DNA of 64,000 bases from Halomonas sp. PR-M31 (GCF_001039575.1 NZ_JIBT01000045.1:29783-93782); one strand, 5' to 3'. Counted from the first letter of the stretch, positions 37,999 to 48,169 are shown. Numbers and translations: made by a program. Notes: generated from the sequence alone by a model not told the origin.

Positions 37999-39258
37999 AT
38001 GATGCCGATCAATCAAGTTTACCTGTTGTTCTGCGCCGCACTCATTGCTTTAGGAGTGGCCGCCTTTTTCCTGGCCCGGGCTCGGGCCTCCCAGCTGCGT
38101 ACCCATGGCGCGGCCATGGTTGCACAGCCGGACCAGTATGCCTGGTTTTCGGTCGTGACTACCGCCGGCCCTGCGCTGTTGGTGGCGGCGTTGAGCGCCT
38201 TCGTCCTGCTGTTGCTTGGGGCGGACATTCCCACGCTCTATCTGCTGGGGGCCAGTCTGGCAGTAGCCGTCGTCGGCTTGCTGATCGGCCTTTCCCAGGT
38301 GCGTCCGGATTTTCATGCGCGTCAGGCCATCGAGAGGGTGATCCGCGGCATTCTGGCAGCGGCGGCAATGGTCTCTATCGTGACAACCCTGGGCATTCTG
38401 ATCTCGATCGTGTTCGAGGCACTGCGCTTCTTTCAGATGCAGAGTTTCTGGGAGTTCATCACCGGCACCACCTGGGCCCCAGGCAATAGCTTCCTGGCCG
38501 CCGCCGGACGTGCCGATGAGGGCGCCAGTGCGGCCCAGTTCGGCTCGGTGCCGCTGTTTGCCGGTACCTTCATCATTACCTTGATTGCCATGCTGGTGGC
38601 AATTCCCATCGGCCTCATGGCCGCTATCTACATGGCGGAATTCGCGCCGGCCCAAGTGCGTACCCTGGCCAAGCCGGTGCTGGAAGTGCTCGCGGGAATT
38701 CCCACGGTGGTCTACGGCTTTTTTGCCGCTATTACCGTGGCGCCGATCATCGTCGACGCCGCAGGCTTCTTCGGACTGGATGCCTCCTTCAACAATGCCC
38801 TGGCTCCGGGCATCGTCATGGGCATCATGATCATTCCGTTCATCTCGTCGCTTTCTGATGACGTCATCAACGCGGTACCGGATAGCATGCGGGAGGGTTC
38901 CCTGGCACTCGGCATGACCAAGGCGGAGACCATCATCAGCGTGGTCTTGCCGGTGGCCATTCCTGGCATTATCTCCGCGTCCCTGCTGGCGGTTTCCCGG
39001 GCCCTGGGAGAAACCATGATCGTGGTCATGGCCGCGGGTATGCGACCCAACCTGACTGCCAATCCACTTGAGGACATGACCACGGTGACGGTGCGTATCG
39101 TGGCCGCCCTGACCGGAGATCAGGAGTTCGAGAGTGCCGAGACCCTCTCTGCGTTTGCCTTGGGACTGGTGCTCTTCGTTGTGACTCTAGCGCTGAACAT
39201 GGTCTCGGTGATCATGATTCGTCGCTTCCGCGAAAAATATCGCTCTAACGACCTATGA
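37999..39258 (+). CDS. pstC: Phosphate ABC transporter permease PstC
   Basis: A 419-aa inner-membrane subunit, about 100 residues longer than E. coli PstC because of an N-terminal membrane extension (three helices within about 1-100). The core has the permease helices and the EAA-like loop (MREGSLALGMTKAETIISVVLPVAIPGI) that contacts PstB. With PstA it forms the phosphate channel. Confidence 0.93.
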   Translation: MMPINQVYLLFCAALIALGVAAFFLARARASQLRTHGAAMVAQPDQYAWFSVVTTAGPALLVAALSAFVLLLLGADIPTLYLLGASLAVAVVGLLIGLSQVRPDFHARQAIERVIRGILAAAAMVSIVTTLGILISIVFEALRFFQMQSFWEFITGTTWAPGNSFLAAAGRADEGASAAQFGSVPLFAGTFIITLIAMLVAIPIGLMAAIYMAEFAPAQVRTLAKPVLEVLAGIPTVVYGFFAAITVAPIIVDAAGFFGLDASFNNALAPGIVMGIMIIPFISSLSDDVINAVPDSMREGSLALGMTKAETIISVVLPVAIPGIISASLLAVSRALGETMIVVMAAGMRPNLTANPLEDMTTVTVRIVAALTGDQEFESAETLSAFALGLVLFVVTLALNMVSVIMIRRFREKYRSNDL

Positions 39259-39277
39259 TGACGACGAGGATGATCCC

Positions 39278-40444
39278 ATGAGCCAATCCTTCGATGAGAT
39301 CACCGCTCAGCTCAAGCATCGCCATCGCAGGACGGCTCGACTGAAATGGCTTTCCATGGGGGCGCTGGCGTTGGCGGCGACCTTTCTGGTGGTGTTCATC
39401 AGCGACATGCTGGTGAAAGGCTTGCCGGCCTTTCAACAAGCACAGATCCAAGTCGAGGTCACCTACAGCGAGCAGAGCCAGCAGATGCCACCGGCGGCGG
39501 TGAACGAGGATGTACGCCGTCTGGTGAGCCGCGGTTTCCTGCGCACCTTACCCATGAGTATGCGGGACAACCCGGATTTGATGGGCACTACCCGCCTGGA
39601 GTGGGTGTTGGCGGATAGCGCGGTGGATCAGTATCTCAAGGGCCACCATACGCGACTCAAGGACGATCAGAGGGCCGTCGTCGACGATTTGCTGGCGAAA
39701 GGGCAGGTGGCACTCAAGTTCAATACCCGCTTTTTCACTGCCGGTGACTCCAAGATGCCGGAGCTTGCGGGCATTGCCTCCGCAGCTATCGGGACCATCA
39801 TGACGATGATCGTGACCATGCTGGTATGTTTTCCCATTGGCGTGATGACGGCACTCTATCTCGAGGAGTTCGCCCCGGACAACTGGTTGACCCAGGTCAT
39901 CGAGATCAACATCAACAACCTAGCGGCAGTGCCGTCGATTTTGTTCGGCCTGCTGGGACTGGCCATCTACATCAACTTCTTTGGCGTGCCACGCTCGACG
40001 CCGTTGGTGGGCGGACTAACCCTGGCCTTGATGACGCTCCCGGTGATCATCATTGCCACGCGAACTGCGCTGCGTAGTGTGCCGGACACCATTCGTCAGG
40101 CGGCCTTCGGCGTGGGCTGCTCCCGCTGGCAGGTGGTGCGGGATCATGTCCTGCCATTGTCCTTTCCAGGCATTCTCACCGGCTCGATCATCGGTCTGGC
40201 CCAGGCCATGGGCGAAACCGCACCGCTGATCATCATCGGCATGGTGGCCTTCATTCCCGATGTTTCGGCTTCTTTTTCTGATGCTGCCACGGTGATGCCG
40301 GCGCAGATATTTACCTGGGCCGGAGAGCCGGATCGCGCTTTCACCGAGAAGACCGCCGGGGGCATTCTGGTGCTGCTGGCGGTGCTTATCTCGCTCAATG
40401 CCACGGCGGTGTGGATGCGCAAAAAATTTGAACGACGCTGGTAA
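39278..40444 (+). CDS. pstA: Phosphate ABC transporter permease PstA
   Basis: A 388-aa inner-membrane permease, also longer than the E. coli protein. A hydrophilic, probably periplasmic, insertion (about 55-155) follows the first helix. The EAA loop reads IRQAAFGVGCSRWQVVRDHVLPLSFPGI. Partner of PstC; ATG 39278 follows pstC by 19 nt. Confidence 0.93.
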   Translation: MSQSFDEITAQLKHRHRRTARLKWLSMGALALAATFLVVFISDMLVKGLPAFQQAQIQVEVTYSEQSQQMPPAAVNEDVRRLVSRGFLRTLPMSMRDNPDLMGTTRLEWVLADSAVDQYLKGHHTRLKDDQRAVVDDLLAKGQVALKFNTRFFTAGDSKMPELAGIASAAIGTIMTMIVTMLVCFPIGVMTALYLEEFAPDNWLTQVIEININNLAAVPSILFGLLGLAIYINFFGVPRSTPLVGGLTLALMTLPVIIIATRTALRSVPDTIRQAAFGVGCSRWQVVRDHVLPLSFPGILTGSIIGLAQAMGETAPLIIIGMVAFIPDVSASFSDAATVMPAQIFTWAGEPDRAFTEKTAGGILVLLAVLISLNATAVWMRKKFERRW

Positions 40445-40481
40445 ACACCCTCAATACTCGTGACTTGAACAGGAAATTGTC

Positions 40482-41363
40482 ATGCTCAACGAACAGATTG
40501 CCACTCGCGGAACCGAATCCTGGCGACCCTTCATAGAGCCGGCGCTCAAGCCGGCACCGCCAGCGGCCCAGGGAAAACCCGTTGATACCAACGAGGAGGC
40601 GGGTCACGAGCTAAGTATTCGCGTGCGCGATCTTAATCTCTGGTATGGCGCCAATCAGGCGCTTAAGAATGTCAACATCGACGTCTATCAGCACAACGTC
40701 ACCGCGCTGATCGGCCCCTCCGGGTGCGGTAAATCGACCTTTCTGCGCTGTCTCAATCGCATGAACGATCTGATTCGCAGCGTTCGCATCAAAGGGCTCG
40801 TCGAGATGGACGGTCGGGATGTCAACGATCCTAGGATGGATGAAATCGCCCTGCGTCGTCGGGTGGGCATGGTGTTCCAGAAGCCCAATCCGTTTCCCAA
40901 GTCGATTTACGAGAACATCGCCTATGCGCCGCGTATGCACGATCTGGTGAGTCGCAAGGCGGAACAGGATGAGCTAGTGGAGCAGGCGCTTCGCGACGCT
41001 GGGCTGTGGAACGAGGTCAAAGACAAGTTGGCCGAGCCTGGTACCTCGCTCTCCGGTGGACAGCAACAGCGCCTGTGTATCGCCCGGGCCATCGCGGTGA
41101 AACCGGATGTGATCCTGATGGACGAGCCGACCTCGGCCCTGGACCCGATTTCAACCGCCACCATCGAAGACCTGATGGACAAGCTCAAACAGCAGTTCAC
41201 CATCGTCACGGTGACCCACAACATGCAGCAGGCAGCCCGGGTCGCGGACTACACAGCGTTTTTCCACCTGGGTGAGCTGATCGAATACAACGACACCCGC
41301 ATGATGTTCTCCAACCCTCATACCAAGAAAGCGGAAGACTACATCACCGGGCGCTATGGTTAA
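40482..41363 (+). CDS. pstB: Phosphate ABC transporter ATP-binding protein PstB
   Basis: A 293-aa ABC ATPase with Walker [10 protein letters not shown] (78-86), signature LSGGQQQR, Walker B VILMDEP and the H-loop HNMQQA. An N-terminal extension of about 45 residues precedes the ABC core. It powers phosphate uptake through PstCA. No phoU follows; the next gene is unrelated, so phoU and phoBR must be elsewhere. Confidence 0.95.
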   Translation: MLNEQIATRGTESWRPFIEPALKPAPPAAQGKPVDTNEEAGHELSIRVRDLNLWYGANQALKNVNIDVYQHNVTALIGPSGCGKSTFLRCLNRMNDLIRSVRIKGLVEMDGRDVNDPRMDEIALRRRVGMVFQKPNPFPKSIYENIAYAPRMHDLVSRKAEQDELVEQALRDAGLWNEVKDKLAEPGTSLSGGQQQRLCIARAIAVKPDVILMDEPTSALDPISTATIEDLMDKLKQQFTIVTVTHNMQQAARVADYTAFFHLGELIEYNDTRMMFSNPHTKKAEDYITGRYG

Positions 41364-41454
41364 GGTTCATCGATGGGAAAAGACGATAGCGAAGGGCGAT
41401 AGAGGAGTGTGGTTAAGAAGTACGTTAGAAAGTATCGGTATAGAAGAAATAGAC

Positions 41455-41499
41455 AGGGCTTCCGCGCTACATTAGCGAATACGTTGGCCTGGAAGCCCT
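41455..41499 (+). promoter_or_regulatory. 5'-leader hairpin covering the ribosome-binding site of the AsmA-like gene
   Basis: AGGGCTTCC (41455-41463) pairs perfectly with GGAAGCCCT (41491-41499), one base before ATG 41501. The loop holds a second small stem (CGCTA/TAGCG). The GGAAG in the 3' arm is the only Shine-Dalgarno candidate, so folding would mask it. It could alternatively be the pst terminator without a T tract. Confidence 0.45.
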
Positions 41500-41500
41500 C

Positions 41501-44275
41501 ATGCAAAACCGCACCATCCCGCCAAGTTTTTTCAAGCGTCGCTGGCTGCGCTGGCTGGTCGGTGTTATTGGCGTGATATCGCTTCTGATCATTGGCTATC
41601 TAGCTGGCCTGCAGTGGCTATTCAACAGCGGCTGGCTGCAGCAGCGCTTGTCCCAGCTGCCCGGTGTAACGGTCAGCTGGAGCAGTGCGAACACGCCCTC
41701 CTTCGATCGTCTCAACGTGCAGGATCTGATAATTCAGCGTGCCGACGAGAACCTGGTTATCGCCCTCGAGGTGGATCAGGCGCGGCTGCATATTTCCTGG
41801 TGGTCGTTGCTTTTTCGTCGCCTGGATATTCATTCCCTCGAAGCCGAGGGGCTGCGCGCGTTGAAAGTGAATGAGTACCGCCTGGCGGCAAGCGCAACCA
41901 GCAGGGTACGTCTTGATGAGTTGGTCCTGGACGAGCAATCCCTGGGCGTCACTTCCCTCACGCTGGCGTTGGAAGAAGCGCTCGTCCAGCGTCAGGAAAA
42001 CCCGGACACGTATCAAACTCTGGCCCGGGATATCCGACTGCAGGGCGAGTTTTTCCTGGAAACATTTCATCCCGCTCAAGCGCCGGGTTTGGAAGCCTTA
42101 GCATTTCTCTCTGGTGATACGAGTCTCGCTGCCCAGGCAGATGCCTGGGACGTGTTCAATCCCTATCTGCGCGCGCTCGAGGGGTTGCGTCTGGAGGGGA
42201 AAGGGGGATTGCAAGGGCGGCTTGCCATCGAAAAAGGCGTGCTGCAGCCTGGCAGCGAACTGACTCTGATATCGCCTCAACTGGCGGTCGTGCTTGATGA
42301 AGCGGCGCTATTGGCGGCAAGCGATAGCTCCGAAAACGTCAGCCCCGAAAACGCCAGGGGGCGACGTTACCGACTGGAAGGAAAGGGCCGAATAAGCGCC
42401 CGGGTGGACGTCCAAGACGAGGCGCAAGAAGGCGTCGTCGCCACTAGAATGGCACTCGTGCTGGACGACATGCAGATGCGCGAACCTCTGGAAGAACCTG
42501 CCGGGAACGAACCGCCTTTGTTGACCAGTGAACGGTTTCGTTTGAATGTCGATTTGCCCCGGCTCGACCTGACCTCACCGCCTCGGAAGCCGGATAGCGC
42601 GGCGCTGATCTGGCAAGGCGCCAGGCTGCCGGACGTGGCGGTGCTGGCACGTTTTCTACCACAAGATCTGCCTTTTAACCTGCACGGAGGCAAGGCCGGA
42701 CTCGATGGTCGCCTCGGTTATCGCGAAGGACGGCTCGAGGGCCATTTCGATTTGCGCGGCAATCGCGTGGATCTGACCCTGCTGGATAACCGTGTAACCA
42801 GCGAGCTTGGGCTTGACCTGAAACTGAAGGAATTTGATCTGGATCAGCGCCGGCTGGATCTTTCCGGCACACGGCTGCGGGCCAGTGCGCGAAATCCGGG
42901 GGATAGCACGCCGCTTGAAACCGAGCTGCTGCTTCGAGAGGCGCGTTTGGCCCTTGATAAATCCTCGAACGCTGATGTATCGAGCACTGCATCGTCGTTA
43001 TCTTCCGGCAGGATGCTCGTTCAGGGGCGGGCGGCGGAGCTAAGCTTTCTCAATCGATTCCTGCCGGAGACCCATAGCCTGGCAATGCACGGAAACGGCC
43101 TGCTGGAAGCGGAGCTGGTCTGGCAAGGGGGGACCTTGTTGCCGGGTAGCCGTCTTTGGGTAAGCGCTGCCCCGATGGAGCTGCGCTTTCTGGATTACGA
43201 AGCCTCCGGCAATGGTCGTCTGGACGCCAGCATCGACAAAGCCTCTCGCAACGTCGATATCCGCGTCTCCTTGCCGGCCTTCGAGCTGAGACGACAGCAG
43301 GAAAGCGCCAGCCATGTAAGCGGTCGCTATCTGCTGGTAGAGGCAACACTGCCGGCGGCGGTGCTGAACGGCACCACGCCGGCGCTGGTGGATCAAACAA
43401 CACGGATCAGCCTGCCCCAGATCGATATTCCGGCGCTGAGCCTTTACAACGCTTATTTACCAAAAGATGCCGGGATCGAACTGCTGTCCGGTCAGGCGAG
43501 CTTGGAATCCTATTTGAATCTGCAAGGCTATCAGGCCCAGGGAAGCCTGATCCTGAAGGCCCGGGAGACAGCGCTTATGATGGGTGATCAGCGCCTGCAC
43601 GGGAACTTGTCTCTTGATGTTCAGCTGGCGGACGGGGATCTACGGCAAAGACGCTTCGATGTCTCCGGCTCGACGCTCAGGCTCGACAATCTGTCGCGAC
43701 AAGGAGAGGGGCTTGCCTCCAAGCGAGGAGGAAATGGCTGGTGGATGGAGCTTGGAATCGACGAAGGGCAGCTTGTCTGGGCGCAACCCTTGAATCTGGA
43801 CGCTCGGCTGGCACTGCGCATGCGCGACAGCGGCTTTCCCCTGCGCACCTTGTTGAAAGACGTACGCCAGCGGCAGTGGTTGAGCCGACTGCTGAACGTT
43901 CAGAACATTCGCGGACGCGCGCGTCTCAAGCTACTTGATGCAGGGCTGGCGCTGCGGGATGCGCGCCTTGCCGGTCAGGAGCTGGAGATACTTGCGGATC
44001 TGGTGCGCCGGGACAAGACCTTGGATGGTGCACTGTATGCCCGCTATGCGGCGCTGGGTCTTGGCATCGAAATAGACGCTGGCCAGACCCGGTTGCATCT
44101 GCTCAGGCCGCGACGCTGGTACGAGCAGGCGCGCCACTTGCCGGCGATCGAAGAATCGCCGCTGCAAGAACCAATACAGATAGAGCCGGTGCGCGACGAG
44201 CCAGCAAAAGAGAAACCGGAAAAAAACGATTGGTATCGAGCGGTTCCTCTTTCGCCAGCAACAAGCCGTCCCTGA
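41501..44275 (+). CDS. Large AsmA/YdbH-like envelope protein
   Basis: A 924-aa protein with one N-terminal membrane helix (about 16-36, GVIGVISLLIIGYLAGLQWL), a long beta-strand-rich region with repeated LxLxG/DxR-type strand patterns, and a charged Pro/Glu-rich C-terminus. This is the profile of AsmA-like proteins (AsmA, YdbH, TamB, YhdP), which span the periplasm and are implicated in phospholipid transport to the outer membrane. I cannot place it in a specific subfamily. It stands alone between pstB and a convergent thiolase gene. Confidence 0.6.
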   Translation: MQNRTIPPSFFKRRWLRWLVGVIGVISLLIIGYLAGLQWLFNSGWLQQRLSQLPGVTVSWSSANTPSFDRLNVQDLIIQRADENLVIALEVDQARLHISWWSLLFRRLDIHSLEAEGLRALKVNEYRLAASATSRVRLDELVLDEQSLGVTSLTLALEEALVQRQENPDTYQTLARDIRLQGEFFLETFHPAQAPGLEALAFLSGDTSLAAQADAWDVFNPYLRALEGLRLEGKGGLQGRLAIEKGVLQPGSELTLISPQLAVVLDEAALLAASDSSENVSPENARGRRYRLEGKGRISARVDVQDEAQEGVVATRMALVLDDMQMREPLEEPAGNEPPLLTSERFRLNVDLPRLDLTSPPRKPDSAALIWQGARLPDVAVLARFLPQDLPFNLHGGKAGLDGRLGYREGRLEGHFDLRGNRVDLTLLDNRVTSELGLDLKLKEFDLDQRRLDLSGTRLRASARNPGDSTPLETELLLREARLALDKSSNADVSSTASSLSSGRMLVQGRAAELSFLNRFLPETHSLAMHGNGLLEAELVWQGGTLLPGSRLWVSAAPMELRFLDYEASGNGRLDASIDKASRNVDIRVSLPAFELRRQQESASHVSGRYLLVEATLPAAVLNGTTPALVDQTTRISLPQIDIPALSLYNAYLPKDAGIELLSGQASLESYLNLQGYQAQGSLILKARETALMMGDQRLHGNLSLDVQLADGDLRQRRFDVSGSTLRLDNLSRQGEGLASKRGGNGWWMELGIDEGQLVWAQPLNLDARLALRMRDSGFPLRTLLKDVRQRQWLSRLLNVQNIRGRARLKLLDAGLALRDARLAGQELEILADLVRRDKTLDGALYARYAALGLGIEIDAGQTRLHLLRPRRWYEQARHLPAIEESPLQEPIQIEPVRDEPAKEKPEKNDWYRAVPLSPATSRP

Positions 44276-44304
44276 CGATCATATGGCCGTTATGGTGCTG
44301 AAGA

Positions 44305-45492
44305 TCAGTCGATCAGCTCAACCGCTACTGCGGTCGCTTCGCCGCCACCGATGCACAGACTCGCGATACCGCGCTTGCCGCCACGCTGGCGCAGGGCGTT
44401 GATCAGGGTGACGATGATCCGGGAGCCGGTGGAGCCGATCGGATGACCCTGGGCACAGGCGCCGCCGAACACATTGACCTTGTCATGAGGGATGTTGTGA
44501 TCGTCCATGGCCATCAGCGTGACCACGGCGAAGGCTTCGTTGATCTCGAACAGATCGACATCGCTTGCCTGCCAGTCAAGCTTTTTCAGCAGCTTGTCGA
44601 TGGCGCCCACCGGGGCAATGGTGAATTCGCTCGGGTGCTGGGAGTGGGTGCTATGGCCGAGGATACGGGCGATGGGTTTGGCGCTGTGGCGCTCGGCGGC
44701 CTCACTGCTTGCCAGGATCAGGGCCGAGGCGCCATCGGAAATGGAGCTTGCGTTGGCGGCGGTGATGGTGCCGTCCTTGGCGAAGGCCGGGCGCAGACCA
44801 CGAATCTTGTCGAGTTTGGCCTGGAAGGGCTGTTCGTCATGTTCGACAACGCTCTCGCCTTTACGGCTGGTGACCGTTACCGGCACCATTTCGCCACTCA
44901 GCTCGCCTTTTTCGTGAGCCGCCATGGCTCGCTCTAGGGATGCGATGGCGAAGTCGTCCATGCGTTCCCGGGAATAGCCGCGCTCGTCCGCGACCTGCTG
45001 GGCAAAGGCGCCCATCAGCTTGCCGGTTTCCGCATCCTCCAGACCATCGAGAAACATGTGATCCTTGAGTTCGCCGTGACCGAGACGATAGCCGCTGCGA
45101 GCCTTGGTCAGCACATGGGGCGCGTTGGACATCGACTCCATGCCCCCGGCCAGCAGGATGCTGCCGCTGCCGGCGCGAATCAGATCGTGGGCCATCATGG
45201 CCGCTTTCATGCCGGAGCCGCACAGCTTGTTGATGGTGGTGGCGCCGATGCTATCTGGAATACCGGCCTTGCGCATGGCCTGGCGTCCGGGTCCTTGTTT
45301 GACCCCGCCGGGCAGCACGCAGCCGATGATACCTTCGTCGATGCTGCCCGCATCAATGCCGGCACGCTCGATGGCGGCGCGAATGGCGGCGGCTCCAAGT
45401 TCCGGGGCGGTAAGACTGGACAGGCTGCCGAGCATGCCCCCCATGGGCGTGCGAGCGCCTGAAAGAATCACGACATCGGAAGAGGCGGTCAT
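44305..45492 (-). CDS. Acetyl-CoA C-acyltransferase (thiolase)
   Basis: A 395-aa thiolase with nucleophile Cys91 (INKLCGSGMKA), NEAFAVVTLM, GGACAQGHPIGSTGSR and the second active Cys in LCIGGGEATAVAVE. It cleaves or forms beta-ketoacyl-CoA. It is divergent from an acyl-CoA synthetase and a short-chain dehydrogenase, so a degradative role in short-chain or branched acyl-CoA metabolism is likely, rather than polyhydroxyalkanoate synthesis. ATG 45492 follows AAGGAGA. Confidence 0.88.
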   Translation of the reverse strand: MTASSDVVILSGARTPMGGMLGSLSSLTAPELGAAAIRAAIERAGIDAGSIDEGIIGCVLPGGVKQGPGRQAMRKAGIPDSIGATTINKLCGSGMKAAMMAHDLIRAGSGSILLAGGMESMSNAPHVLTKARSGYRLGHGELKDHMFLDGLEDAETGKLMGAFAQQVADERGYSRERMDDFAIASLERAMAAHEKGELSGEMVPVTVTSRKGESVVEHDEQPFQAKLDKIRGLRPAFAKDGTITAANASSISDGASALILASSEAAERHSAKPIARILGHSTHSQHPSEFTIAPVGAIDKLLKKLDWQASDVDLFEINEAFAVVTLMAMDDHNIPHDKVNVFGGACAQGHPIGSTGSRIIVTLINALRQRGGKRGIASLCIGGGEATAVAVELID

Positions 45493-45710
45493 GGTGTTCT
45501 CCTTGAAAATATGAGCGGAAGAGCAATCTTGGATTGACTAGAGGCTAGCACTGTCTTTAGTGAACCCTCCCTGAGAGTCTTTCGCAATGGCTTACGGTGT
45601 CGTTTATCCCTTGGTCTAAAGACGCGATGGCGGTGTTCGCTTGTGCCTTTGCAACACTCTGACTAGGGTTTATCGAAACACCCGGTATAGGCAAGTCACA
45701 GTCAACATGA

Positions 45711-45728
45711 GTTGACGTTTACGTTAAC
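45711..45728. promoter_or_regulatory. Candidate operator upstream of the acyl-CoA synthetase gene
   Basis: GTTGACGTTTACGTTAAC is an imperfect 18-bp palindrome (14 of 18 positions symmetric) 21 bp before ATG 45750. It resembles the TTGACGTTTACG-type sites recognised by MerR-family LiuR regulators of branched-chain and acyl-CoA degradation. It overlaps a second perfect repeat, GTCAAC-ATGA-GTTGAC (45701-45716). The rest of the 257-bp divergent region shows nothing further that I can support. Confidence 0.45.
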
Positions 45729-45749
45729 GAAAAAATGGGAAGGCAGACA

Positions 45750-47408
45750 ATGACAACGGCACTTGAGGATTACGCATCCTATATCGATCATTTTTCCATC
45801 GAAGAGACAGTGGCCCGGTTGGATGATCACCGCGACGGCCAACTTAACGCCTTCGAGGCCTGCTGCGCTCGCCATTTGCGCGAAGGCAATGGCGAACGTA
45901 TCGCTCTGGTACATGAAGACACCCAGGGTGAGGTAACCCGCTTGAGCTATGCGGAGCTTGAGCAGGCCAGCGCCCGCCTGGCAGGGTGGCTGCAGTCGGC
46001 GGGGCTTGGGGCTGGGGATCGTATTGCCTGCATGCTGCCGCGAACGCCTGAGCTGATGATCGCGGTGCTAGCAACCTGGCGCATCGGCGCCGTCTATCAG
46101 CCCTTGTTCACCGCTTTCGGCCCTGATGCGGTGGATTTTCGCTTGGCTCGCGCGGATGCGCGGCTCGTGATTACGGACCAAACCAACCGACATAAATTCG
46201 ATGATCTCAGCCAGTGCCCGCCGGTGCTGTGTATTGATGGCGCAGATAAAGAGCACAATGAGGATCTCGATTGGAAGGCTGCCATCGCGCACCCGGCTAT
46301 CGAAACGGAGTCGCCACGGCTCGACCCCCGCGCGCCTTTCTTGCAGATGTTCACTTCCGGTACCGTGGGCAAGCCCAAGGGGGTGGCGGTGCCCTTGTCG
46401 GCGCTATCTGCCTTTGCTCTTTATATGGAATTGGCCATCGACCTGCGGGTGGAGGATCGCTTCTGGAACATGGCCGACCCTGGCTGGGCCTATGGGCTTT
46501 ATTACGCAATTACCGGCCCACTGTTGCTGGGTGCCACCACCCATTTCTGCGAGGCGGCCTTCGATGCCCAGGGGGCGCTTGATTTCATGATCAAGCATGA
46601 GATCACCAACTTCGCTGCCGCGCCGACCGCCTATCGGTTGATGAAGTCTTCGGGTCTGTTCGACGAGGTGAAAGACAAACTTTCATTGCGAGTCGCGAGC
46701 TCCGCCGGCGAACCCTTGAACACCGAGGTGGTGAGCTGGGTCGAGCGTGCGCTGGGCTGCAAGGTGATGGATCATTACGGTCAGACCGAAACCGGCATGG
46801 CCTGCTGCAATCATCATGCTCTGGATCACCCCAAGCCGGTAGGCGGCATGGGCATGCCCTTGCCCGGTTATCGTCTGGCAGTATTGGACGCGGAATACAA
46901 CGAGCTCCCCGTCGGTGAGCCCGGCGTGCTGGGGGTGGATATCGCCGCCTCACCGGCGCACTTCTTTCCCGGCTATACCTGGCAGGAGAAGGAGCCTTTT
47001 GCCGAAGGGTATTATCTGACCGGCGACGTGGTGGTACGCGAGGCCGACGGTACCTTCTGCTTTGCCGGCCGCAATGACGACATCATCACCACCTCTGGCT
47101 ATCGGGTCGGGCCGACGGACGTGGAAAACACCGTCATGACCCATCCCGCCGTGGCAGAGTCCGCGGCAGTGGGCAAGCCGGATTCGATTCGTGGTGAAGT
47201 GATCAAGTCCTATGTGGTGCTCCGCGATGGCTTCGAGCCAAGTGACGCCCTGGCAGACGAGATTCGCCAGCGAGTGAAGGATCGCCTGTCGTCTCATGCC
47301 TATCCACGGGAGATCGAGTTCGTCGAGACCCTGCCCAAAACCCCCAGCGGCAAGATCCAGCGCTTCAAGCTGCGCGCTGAAGCCGCTGACAATCAGGAGA
47401 CACCGTAA
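45750..47408 (+). CDS. AMP-dependent acyl-CoA synthetase (acetyl-CoA synthetase-like)
   Basis: A 552-aa adenylate-forming enzyme. P-loop FTSGTVGKPKGV, ADPGWAYGLYY, DHYGQTETGM and the C-terminal PKTPSGKIQRFKLR with the catalytic Lys are present. The sequence resembles medium- or branched-chain acyl-CoA synthetases more than long-chain FadD. The start ATG 45750 is preferred over 45735 because GAAGG lies upstream. It activates a carboxylic acid to acyl-CoA for the dehydrogenase and thiolase encoded next to it. The following gene starts within its stop codon. Confidence 0.85.
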   Translation: MTTALEDYASYIDHFSIEETVARLDDHRDGQLNAFEACCARHLREGNGERIALVHEDTQGEVTRLSYAELEQASARLAGWLQSAGLGAGDRIACMLPRTPELMIAVLATWRIGAVYQPLFTAFGPDAVDFRLARADARLVITDQTNRHKFDDLSQCPPVLCIDGADKEHNEDLDWKAAIAHPAIETESPRLDPRAPFLQMFTSGTVGKPKGVAVPLSALSAFALYMELAIDLRVEDRFWNMADPGWAYGLYYAITGPLLLGATTHFCEAAFDAQGALDFMIKHEITNFAAAPTAYRLMKSSGLFDEVKDKLSLRVASSAGEPLNTEVVSWVERALGCKVMDHYGQTETGMACCNHHALDHPKPVGGMGMPLPGYRLAVLDAEYNELPVGEPGVLGVDIAASPAHFFPGYTWQEKEPFAEGYYLTGDVVVREADGTFCFAGRNDDIITTSGYRVGPTDVENTVMTHPAVAESAAVGKPDSIRGEVIKSYVVLRDGFEPSDALADEIRQRVKDRLSSHAYPREIEFVETLPKTPSGKIQRFKLRAEAADNQETP

Positions 47409-48169
47409 TGCAATTGCAAGATCACAACTTTTTGATCACAGGGGCCGCCTCCGGGCTGGGTGCCGCCACTGCGGAGCGTTTGATAGCAGGAGGCGCCAAG
47501 GTGGTGCTGTGTGATTTGAGCGACGCCGTCGAGGCTGTCGCGTCACGCTTAGGAGACTCGGCAATAGCCTGCCAAGGCGATATCACAAGTTCTGATGATA
47601 TGCAGGCCGCCGTGGATCATGCTTTGGATCTAGGCGGACTGCACGGCGTGGTGCACTGTGCGGGTGTGGTCAGCGTGGCCAAGCTGCTCGATCGTGAAGG
47701 CAACCCTGCCGATCTCGACGCCTTTGCGAAAACGGTTCATATCAATTTGATTGGCACCTTCAACGTGCTGCGTCTGGCCGCCGCCGCAATGGCCAGGAAC
47801 TCCTCGGAAGGCGATGACGGGGAGCGTGGCGTGATCATCGATACCGCCTCGATTGCCGCCTTCGACGGCCAGGTAGGGCAAGCGGCCTACAGCGCCTCCA
47901 AGGCCGGCGTTGCCGGTATGACCCTGCCGCTGGCTCGCGAGCTTTCGCGCCAGGGTATACGAGTAATGACCATCGCCCCGGGAGTATTCGAAACGCCGAT
48001 GATGAGCGGTATTCCCGAGGATGCAGTGGCAGCGCTTTCTTCGGCGGTACCCTTTCCCAAGCGACTGGGGAAGGCGACGGAATACGCGGCGCTAGCAGAG
48101 CAGATCCTGACCAACAGCATGCTCAACGGCGAGGTGATTCGTCTGGATGGCGGTATTCGCATGCAGTAA
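47408..48169 (+). CDS. Short-chain dehydrogenase, 3-hydroxyacyl-CoA dehydrogenase type II-like
   Basis: A 253-aa SDR with the nucleotide motif TGAASGLG (about 11-18), a CAGVVS motif in place of NNAG, and catalytic YSASK. The proline-rich ending [10 protein letters not shown]...VPFPKRLGK...[10 protein letters not shown] is characteristic of the HSD17B10-like 3-hydroxy-2-methylbutyryl-CoA dehydrogenases. Probable reaction: NAD-dependent oxidation of a 3-hydroxyacyl-CoA. With the thiolase it could complete the last steps of isoleucine or short acyl-CoA degradation. Confidence 0.87.
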   Translation: MQLQDHNFLITGAASGLGAATAERLIAGGAKVVLCDLSDAVEAVASRLGDSAIACQGDITSSDDMQAAVDHALDLGGLHGVVHCAGVVSVAKLLDREGNPADLDAFAKTVHINLIGTFNVLRLAAAAMARNSSEGDDGERGVIIDTASIAAFDGQVGQAAYSASKAGVAGMTLPLARELSRQGIRVMTIAPGVFETPMMSGIPEDAVAALSSAVPFPKRLGKATEYAALAEQILTNSMLNGEVIRLDGGIRMQ

